Positions 1 through 4,674 of a stretch of DNA of 5,998 nt are shown piece by piece (positions within the stretch are counted from its first letter, which is position 1; every line of letters starts with the position of its first letter). The DNA lies in the NCBI GenBank assembly GCA_946481235.1, contig CAMLME010000116.1, forward strand, positions 1 to 5,998, written 5' to 3'. The notes below the pieces were generated by a model. That model worked only from the letters and a program-made list of their open reading frames with translations. It was not told where the DNA came from and made no database searches. Source of the stretch: an uncultured Methylobacillus sp. GTDB lineage: Bacteria; Pseudomonadota; Gammaproteobacteria; Burkholderiales; Methylophilaceae. A program made the translations under genes and the position numbers.

Positions 1-899
1 AGCTGCCCCATGCGGTACTGGGCCGGGGCATAACCCATTTCAGCAGCCTTGAGAAAATATTCGGCAGCGCGCACCTTGTCCGGGGCATCCACCCCCTCGT
101 TGCGCTCATAGCGCAAGCCAACCTCGTATTCGGCCTCCGCAACACCATGCGCGCCGGCACGCTTGAACCAATCGATCGCCGCTCGGTAATCCTGGGGAAA
201 GGCATGGCCGAACGCACCGGTCAGATAAAGTTTTGCAAGTTTGCATTGCGCCTCAGGCACGCCATGCTCGGCCGCCAGCAACAACTTCTGATCCGCACTT
301 TTAACGTCGCGGGCTACGCCCTCGCCCTTTTCGTACATCTCGCTCAATGCAAACAAAGCGTCGGGGTAGCGCTTTTCCGCCGCCTTGGCCATCAATGTCG
401 CCGCCTTGGCGGAATTCCACAGAGGAGAATTCTTGTCGCGATACAGCATGGCAAGACGATACTGCGCTTCAGCACTCCCCGCTTCCGCCGCCTCACGTAG
501 CCAGAACAAGGCGTTCTGTTCATTTTTCTCGAGGCCGTCGCCATTCAGGCAACACAGCCCCATTTCGAGAGCTGCGCGAGAGTCACCGCTTTTTGCCGAG
601 CGCTCGATCCAATGGAAAGCCTCCGCATCATCGCGAGGTCCGCCCAATGCCTGACGAAACATCATTCCGAGATCGTATTGCGCCGCGATATTGCCTTTTT
701 CGGCTGCCTGCTGAAGCAGCTGTCGCGCCCGGGCATAGTCAAAATCCACGCCCAGGCCTTTCCTGTAGTTCATGCCCTCCGCATACAGGCGCTCCGCTTC
801 GTTGGCGACTGAAAACGCGGCATAGCCTTGCCTGCGTCGCCACCAGAAAACACCCCCGGCAACCAGAATCAGCACCAGCAAAATCAGCCAGATAGTCAT
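1..899 (-). CDS. Membrane-anchored Sel1-repeat (SLR/TPR-like) protein, 3' end outside window
   Basis: The reading frame is open from an ATG at 899 to the window edge, giving 299 residues without a stop. Residues 3-20 are a hydrophobic segment followed by Trp-Trp-Arg-Arg-Arg, so it is probably an N-terminal anchor with the rest on one side of the inner membrane. From about residue 33 the protein is built of repeats of about 35-38 residues with the Sel1 pattern (AAExG.xxAQYxLGxxYxxGxG...A..WxxxAAE). Repeat units begin near residues 33, 71, 107, 143, 179, 215, 254 and 291, so seven are complete and an eighth is entering. Sel1 repeats form alpha-alpha solenoids that scaffold protein-protein contacts; the partner cannot be told from sequence. 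An AGGGGG stretch lies 6 bases before the ATG. The start is 31 bases after the phosphatase stop, so it is probably the third gene of the queA unit. The family assignment is firm, the function is unknown. Confidence 0.9.
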   Translation of the reverse strand, partial: MTIWLILLVLILVAGGVFWWRRRQGYAAFSVANEAERLYAEGMNYRKGLGVDFDYARARQLLQQAAEKGNIAAQYDLGMMFRQALGGPRDDAEAFHWIERSAKSGDSRAALEMGLCCLNGDGLEKNEQNALFWLREAAEAGSAEAQYRLAMLYRDKNSPLWNSAKAATLMAKAAEKRYPDALFALSEMYEKGEGVARDVKSADQKLLLAAEHGVPEAQCKLAKLYLTGAFGHAFPQDYRAAIDWFKRAGAHGVAEAEYEVGLRYERNEGVDAPDKVRAAEYFLKAAEMGYAPAQYRMGQ

Positions 900-930
900 C
901 GAAGCCCCCTGAAACTGCTAATTTTAATAT

Positions 931-1533
931 TTACAGTTTTCCTGCGTGAAACAGCAAGGTCGGCAGCATCACACCCTCCGACCACTCCACTTGAATACGG
1001 CTCAAAGCGGCATTTTCGATATTAATGCGATAACCCTTTTCTGGCGAGAGGCCAATCGCATGCGCAATGGCCATGCGCATCACTCCTGCATGCCCGACAA
1101 CAAGCACATGACGACCACGGTGCGCACTCAGGATATCCTGCCATGCATCACCCACACGCTGATAAAAATCCTCCAGCGGCTCCGCTCCTTCGGGTGCATA
1201 TCGCACAGGATCCTGCTTGAAGCGAAGCACGCGCTGCGCATCATCGGAACATATTTCCGCAGCCGTTTTTCCCTCCCACTCGCCGAATGCAGCCTCTTTC
1301 AAACGCTCATCGTGCGTCACACCAATACCGAGCTTTTCGCCCAACGCATCGGCAAATGCCACACAACGCTGCAAAGGCGAGGTGACGACATGCTGCCAGC
1401 CCTGAAAATCTCCGGCCGCTTCCCACATCTGCCGCCAGCCCTTTTCACTCAGAGGATCGTCGGTCTGGCCGCGATAACGACGGCCACCGACAGGCTCGCC
1501 ATGGCGCATCAAATCGATGAGGATTTTACTCAT
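931..1533 (-). CDS. Histidine phosphatase family protein (CobC/GpmB-like)
   Basis: This is a 200-residue cytosolic phosphatase of the histidine phosphatase (phosphoglycerate-mutase-like) superfamily. The catalytic set is complete: Arg10-His11-Gly12 near the N-terminus (His11 would carry the phosphate), Arg56 in TSPLQRC, Glu80 in the EAAFGEWEG stretch, and His148 in VVGHAG. The Y-R-G-Q-T-D-x-P-L-S stretch (residues 20-29) and FGEWEGK resemble alpha-ribazole phosphatase (CobC), but no cobalamin genes are nearby, so the substrate is open. I chose the ATG at 1533, because the family's beta strand and RHG motif start right after it. An upstream TTG at 1560 would add nine residues inside queA. The start overlaps the queA stop by 8 bases (ATGAGTAA). 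The only Shine-Dalgarno-like AGGA lies 14 bases upstream, which is too far, so translation is probably coupled to queA. The superfamily is certain; the specific role is not. Confidence 0.92.
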   Translation of the reverse strand: MSKILIDLMRHGEPVGGRRYRGQTDDPLSEKGWRQMWEAAGDFQGWQHVVTSPLQRCVAFADALGEKLGIGVTHDERLKEAAFGEWEGKTAAEICSDDAQRVLRFKQDPVRYAPEGAEPLEDFYQRVGDAWQDILSAHRGRHVLVVGHAGVMRMAIAHAIGLSPEKGYRINIENAALSRIQVEWSEGVMLPTLLFHAGKL

Positions 1534-2572
1534 CGGTATCAGGCAAATCCTGCCGTTCAATCAGCATGGCATCGCCATAACTGAAGAAACGATAGCGTTC
1601 CGCCACTGCGTGCCGATATGCCTCACGAATATGCGCTGTGCCTCCGAATGCCGACACCAGCATCAGCAACGTTGTGCGCGGCAAATGGAAATTGGTCAGC
1701 AAGCGGTTCACGATACGGAAGCGATAACCCGGTGTAATGAAAATATCGGTATCGCCGCTTCCCGCCACAATTTCTCCATAACGCGCGGCGCTTTCCAGCG
1801 CGCGCATTGCCGTCGTGCCGACCGCAACCACCTTGCCGCCGCGCTGACGGGTGCGAGCTATGCTGTCCACGGTAGCCTGCGGTATTTCGTACCATTCGCT
1901 ATGCATTTTGTGCTCGGCGACATCTTCCACCCGGACCGGCTGAAACGTCCCGGCGCCCACATGCAAAGTCACGAAAGCCGTTTCGATACCACGCTCAACC
2001 AGCGCCTGCATCGTTTCGTCGTCGAAATGCAGGCCAGCGGTGGGAGCAGCCACCGCACCGGGATTGCGGGCGTAAACCGTCTGGTAACGCTCTTCATCGT
2101 CGCTGCCTGCGACATGAGTAATGTAAGGCGGCAATGGCAAGCTGCCATACTTTTCCAGCACTTCCGCCAGCGAGCTCTTGCCCAGGAATCGCAACTCGTA
2201 CAGGTCATCCTGCCGTCCCAGCACCTCAACCTCGACGGCCTCTGCCACGATCAGCCGACTGCCTGGCTTGGGCGCATGCGATGCACGCACATGCGCCAGT
2301 GCGCGATGCTCATCCAGCATCCGCTCCACCAGCACCTCGATCTTGCCACCGCTTTCCTTGTGCCCACTCAGTCGCGCCTTAATGACGCGCGTATCGTTGA
2401 AAACGAGCAGGTCGCCGGGAGAAAGCAAAGACGGCAAATCGCGGAAAAATCTGTCCTCGAGTGCGCCACTGTTGCCGTCGAGGCACAGCAAACGACTGCC
2501 GCTTCGCCGCGATGCGGGGAATTGCGCGACCAATTCGGGAGGCAGCTCAAAATCAAAATCGCTAGTACGCAT
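1526..2572 (-). CDS. queA: S-adenosylmethionine:tRNA ribosyltransferase-isomerase QueA
   Basis: QueA transfers and isomerises the ribosyl group of S-adenosylmethionine onto 7-aminomethyl-7-deazaguanine at position 34 of tRNAs with GUN anticodons (Tyr, His, Asn, Asp), making epoxyqueuosine. The 348-residue product matches the usual family length of about 340-360. Family motifs appear in order: DFDFELP at 5-11, VFNDTRV at 57-63, then PLPPYI, a [12 protein letters not shown] stretch, [27 protein letters not shown], the ITPGYRFR...TNFHLP region, and [10 protein letters not shown] at about 329-338. The ATG at 2572 has CGGAG ending 4 bases upstream and begins exactly where the conserved N-terminus does. 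The open frame runs 53 codons further upstream, but that part is only an antisense reading of the tRNA-Leu gene. The common neighbour tgt is not in the window. A phosphatase and a Sel1 protein follow instead, probably on one transcript. Confidence 0.97.
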   Translation of the reverse strand: MRTSDFDFELPPELVAQFPASRRSGSRLLCLDGNSGALEDRFFRDLPSLLSPGDLLVFNDTRVIKARLSGHKESGGKIEVLVERMLDEHRALAHVRASHAPKPGSRLIVAEAVEVEVLGRQDDLYELRFLGKSSLAEVLEKYGSLPLPPYITHVAGSDDEERYQTVYARNPGAVAAPTAGLHFDDETMQALVERGIETAFVTLHVGAGTFQPVRVEDVAEHKMHSEWYEIPQATVDSIARTRQRGGKVVAVGTTAMRALESAARYGEIVAGSGDTDIFITPGYRFRIVNRLLTNFHLPRTTLLMLVSAFGGTAHIREAYRHAVAERYRFFSYGDAMLIERQDLPDTDE

Positions 2573-2599
2573 GAAACTCCGTGGATATTTCGATATAAT
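2571..2599 (+). promoter_or_regulatory. Probable sigma-70 promoter of tRNA-Leu
   Basis: A perfect -10 hexamer, TATAAT, lies at 2594-2599. Seventeen bases upstream, at 2571-2576, is ATGAAA, which matches the TTGACA -35 consensus at 4 of 6 positions. Transcription would begin near 2606, about 8 bases before the tRNA 5' end. The bases after the -10 (GCCGAC) are GC-rich, as in the discriminators of many stable-RNA promoters under stringent control; that regulation is inferred. The -35 overlaps the queA start codon on the other strand. Confidence 0.6.
2577..2582 (-). promoter_or_regulatory. queA ribosome binding site
   Basis: On the minus strand the bases read CGGAG, with the GGAG core at 2577-2580, then TTTC, then the ATG at 2572. 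This site decides the start of queA against the longer open frame that reads back through the tRNA gene. Confidence 0.65.
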
Positions 2600-2613
2600 G
2601 CCGACTCCCATCA

Positions 2614-2700
2614 GCCGGGATGGCGGAATCGGTAGACGCAGCGGATTCAAAATCCGCCGCTGGTAACAGTGTGGGGGTTCGAGTCCCCCTCCCGGCACCA
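2614..2700 (+). tRNA. tRNA-Leu, anticodon CAA
   Basis: This is an 87-base class II tRNA. The acceptor stem pairs GCCGGGA (2614-2620) with TCCCGGC (2690-2696), followed by A and CCA, so the CCA end is encoded. The anticodon stem GCGGA/TCCGC (2641-2645 with 2653-2657) encloses the 7-base loop TTCAAAA, giving anticodon CAA at 2648-2650, which decodes UUG. A long variable arm at 2658-2672, with a 5-bp stem including one G-U pair and a GTAA loop, is typical of tRNA-Leu. The T arm is GGGGG-TTCGAGT-CCCCC (2673-2689). A TATAAT promoter precedes it. The gene is transcribed divergently from queA. All standard parts are present and nothing suggests a pseudogene. Confidence 0.97.
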
Positions 2701-2717
2701 AATTGCATTTCCCTTGA

Positions 2718-2737
2718 TGCGAGAAAATCAACTCGCA
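2718..2737 (+). other. Small hairpin downstream of tRNA-Leu
   Basis: TGCGAG (2718-2723) pairs perfectly with CTCGCA (2732-2737) around an 8-base A-rich loop, 17 bases after the tRNA end. No T-run follows, so it is not a canonical intrinsic terminator. It could protect or help process the 3' end of the tRNA precursor, or be chance. Confidence 0.3.
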
Positions 2738-2917
2738 GAAATCACTTCAGGCAACCCTTCGATACGGTGCGCATTTTACCGCATTGCCCCGTCTTGCCTG
2801 CCATTCAGCTGCCATTATCTTCAGCAGTTATTCCTTTATATATCCCTTGATTAATCAGGACAATATTATCCTTTTAGGAACAGTTACTTAGCTTGTCACG
2901 AAAAATTCTTTATGCTA

Positions 2918-2956
2918 AGTTGCGTCAACTGCGACGATCTGTCGCATTTATTTTAT
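2918..2956 (+). terminator. Tandem hairpins with T-rich tail; possible terminator or attenuator in the cox leader
   Basis: Two perfect inverted repeats sit end to end and share one base. AGTTG-CGT-CAACT spans 2918-2930 and TGCGAC-GATCT-GTCGCA spans 2930-2946. The second is followed directly by TTTATTTTAT (2947-2956). A 6-bp stem with an interrupted T-run would be a weak intrinsic terminator for transcripts arriving from the tRNA side. It lies about 43 bases before the DUF2244 start, so it may instead be a leader structure or an operator-like site. Only the sequence symmetry is seen; function is inferred. Confidence 0.35.
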
Positions 2957-2998
2957 CGAGCACGAATGTAATACAAGCAGTTTGCCGGAGGGAAATCG

Positions 2999-3460
2999 AT
3001 GGCAACATCGATTGTAGATTACAAGATTGTTGCACGACCCAATTGCTCGCTGTCTCCCAAAGAGATGGCCAAAATTGTCGCGTTACTCGCTTTTTTCTCC
3101 CTTTCAATTGCAATTGCTTTTAGCTTTGCCGGCGCCTGGATGGTTTTTCCATTCGCCGGATTGGAGTTGCTTGCGCTGGCGTATGCGTTCTACTTCATCA
3201 ATTCTCATGCCGATGACTATGAAAGCATCACCATCTCGGGCGATCGCCTGGCGATAGAAAAGCACCAACATAAAAGCACCAGCCAGGTTGTATTTCACCG
3301 CTACTGGGCGCATGTCGTACTGCGTCGGACGCCCAGCGGGGAGCATCGTTTGTGGCTCCGTTCGCATGGCAAGGAAGTGGAAGTCGGGCATTTCATGAAC
3401 AACCGGCAACGGCTGGCTCTGGCCCAACAACTGCAAATGCGGACTGGAGCGTTTCACTAA
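2999..3460 (+). CDS. DUF2244 domain integral membrane protein
   Basis: The 153-residue product has the DUF2244 layout. A short N-terminal strand ends in the PNCSLS motif (14-19). Two transmembrane helices follow at about 25-44 and 47-67, then HADDYE (70-75), and a C-terminal part rich in beta strands with basic residues (about 76-153). By the positive-inside rule the C-terminal part is probably cytoplasmic. No catalytic motif is visible and the biochemical function of the family is unknown to me. The ATG at 2999 has GGAGGG at 2987-2992, six bases upstream. The gene ends 23 bases before coxB. DUF2244 genes are often found directly upstream of coxB in proteobacteria, so a role in making or regulating the aa3/caa3 oxidase is plausible, but this rests on position only. 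Confidence 0.88.
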   Translation: MATSIVDYKIVARPNCSLSPKEMAKIVALLAFFSLSIAIAFSFAGAWMVFPFAGLELLALAYAFYFINSHADDYESITISGDRLAIEKHQHKSTSQVVFHRYWAHVVLRRTPSGEHRLWLRSHGKEVEVGHFMNNRQRLALAQQLQMRTGAFH

Positions 3461-3483
3461 AGGCGAGATTCAAGGGAGCGAGA

Positions 3484-4653
3484 ATGGCATTTCAATTTCT
3501 AAAAAAGGTCGGGATGGGATTGATGTTCGCAGTGTGGTCGCTGGCCGCACATGCCGAATATGCATGGAATTTCCCCAAACCTGTGACACCGATGGCAGCC
3601 GACACGCTGCACGTGCACAACAAGTTCATGGTCATCATCATGGTGATCTTCGTTGTCGTGCTGGGCATCATGATCTATTCGATCATCAGGCATCGCAAAA
3701 GCGTGGGTCATAAAGCAGCCGATTTCACCGGCCCCAGCACCCGTTCCCAAGTCATCTGGACATTGGTGCCGTTTGCCATTCTGCTCTATATCGACTTCAT
3801 CCTGATGGGTATCCCCGCTTATCACAGCGTGGTCCTGATGGAAGATACCAAGAACAACGCGGAGATGGTGCTCAAGGTCACCGGCAGTCAGTGGCGTTGG
3901 CAATATGAATACATGGACGGCGAGGCGCAGGGCATCAAGTTTGTCAGCAACATGACCACGCCGGAAGATCAAATCCAGAACAAGGCTGAAAAAGGCGAGC
4001 ACTACCTGCTGGAAGTGGACAATCACGTTGTCCTGCCGGTTGGTAAAAAGGTTCGCATTCTTCTCACCTCGAACGACGTAATCCATACCTGGTGGGTGCC
4101 CGCTTTCGGTGCTGCACGCGATGCAATTCCGGGTTTCCTGCGCGAAACCTGGGTAAGAATCGACGAACCTGGCACCTACCGCGGGCAATGCAAGGAACTC
4201 TGCGGCAAGGGTCACGGCTTCATGCCGGTGGTGGTCGATGCCGTTCCTGAAGACAAGTATCAGGAGTGGGTTGCCGCCAAGAAGGCCGAAATGACTGCCG
4301 CTTCCGCCGATTCCGCCAAGGAATGGACCAAGGACGAACTGATGACGCAAGGCAAGGCCGTCTATGAGAAAAACTGTGCTGTCTGTCACCAGGCTGGTGG
4401 ACAAGGGTTACCGCCCGCATTCCCGGCGCTTACCAACAGCAAGATCGTCAATGCGCCGAACTTCGACGCCGACGGCACGCTGATGAAAGACAGTCATGTC
4501 GATCGCGTATTTAACGGCAAGGGTATGATGCCGGCATGGAAGGGAACGCTGAGCGATTCTGACATTGCCGCAGTCATCACCTACGAGCGTAACTCGTTGG
4601 GCAACAATATGGGCGACCTGGTACAACCGTCCCAGATCACAGCATTGCGTTAA
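3484..4653 (+). CDS. coxB: Cytochrome c oxidase subunit II with fused C-terminal cytochrome c (caa3-like)
   Basis: This 389-residue periplasm-facing subunit takes electrons from cytochrome c and passes them through CuA to subunit I. A signal peptide is likely at 1-24 (cleavage after AHA). Transmembrane helices lie at about 47-67 and 90-110, then the cupredoxin domain from about 127 to 265. The aromatic GSQWRWQYEY (134-143) is present, as are all CuA ligands: His201, Cys236, Glu238, Cys240, His244 and Met247. A linker leads to a heme c domain (about 283-372) with C298-x-x-C301-H302 and a likely axial methionine at 348 or 349 (GKGMMPAW). This fusion is characteristic of caa3-type oxidases. The K-channel entry glutamate before the second helix's IWT motif is Gln89 here. 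The ATG at 3484 has GGGAG five bases upstream and opens directly into the signal peptide; longer in-frame starts would run into the DUF2244 gene. coxA follows after 21 bases. Confidence 0.97.
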   Translation: MAFQFLKKVGMGLMFAVWSLAAHAEYAWNFPKPVTPMAADTLHVHNKFMVIIMVIFVVVLGIMIYSIIRHRKSVGHKAADFTGPSTRSQVIWTLVPFAILLYIDFILMGIPAYHSVVLMEDTKNNAEMVLKVTGSQWRWQYEYMDGEAQGIKFVSNMTTPEDQIQNKAEKGEHYLLEVDNHVVLPVGKKVRILLTSNDVIHTWWVPAFGAARDAIPGFLRETWVRIDEPGTYRGQCKELCGKGHGFMPVVVDAVPEDKYQEWVAAKKAEMTAASADSAKEWTKDELMTQGKAVYEKNCAVCHQAGGQGLPPAFPALTNSKIVNAPNFDADGTLMKDSHVDRVFNGKGMMPAWKGTLSDSDIAAVITYERNSLGNNMGDLVQPSQITALR

Positions 4654-4674
4654 TCAGGTACTGAGGAGAGACAC

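Larger units (their letters stand above)
2701..2998. other. Intergenic region between tRNA-Leu and the DUF2244-cox genes
   Basis: This stretch of about 300 bases has no credible protein gene on either strand and is visibly richer in A and T than its neighbours, especially from 2810 to 2980. It holds a small hairpin just after the tRNA (2718-2737), a 10-bp palindrome TGATTAATCA (2848-2857) and a pair of hairpins (2918-2946) ahead of a T-rich run. It must hold the promoter of the downstream genes, but I find no convincing -35/-10 pair. TTGTCA (2893-2898) is a good -35 match, yet TATGCT (2911-2916) is only 12 bases away, and TATTAT (2864-2869) and TGTAAT (2967-2972) lack partners. Confidence 0.7.

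Noticed and set aside
1517..2635. 372-residue plus-strand open frame opposite queA
   Set aside because: It is a shadow of queA with no recognisable domain; the minus-strand gene is unambiguous.
2178..2666. 162-residue plus-strand open frame ending in [14 protein letters not shown]
   Set aside because: It lies antisense to queA and ends in another false translation of the tRNA-Leu gene; it has no family features.
2573..2731. N-terminal extension of QueA by 53 residues
   Set aside because: It reads antisense through tRNA-Leu and gives the familiar spurious GGGLEPP...-type translation. The true start at 2572 has a ribosome binding site and matches the family N-terminus.
2620..2850. Small plus-strand protein starting [15 protein letters not shown]
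   Set aside because: This is the well-known false translation of a tRNA-Leu gene, running on into non-coding sequence.
2847..2858. FNR/ANR-like box TTGATTAATCAG upstream of the cox genes
   Set aside because: The FNR consensus needs TTGAT, four bases, then ATCAA. Here the half-sites abut without the spacer, so only a 10-bp AT-rich palindrome remains.
2893..2916. Promoter TTGTCA / TATGCT for the DUF2244-cox genes
   Set aside because: The hexamers are only 12 bases apart, too close for sigma-70. At 17 bases the -10 would be TAAGTT, a poor match.
3499..4404. 301-residue minus-strand open frame opposite coxB
   Set aside because: It is a His/Asp-rich shadow of coxB codons without motif or ribosome binding site.
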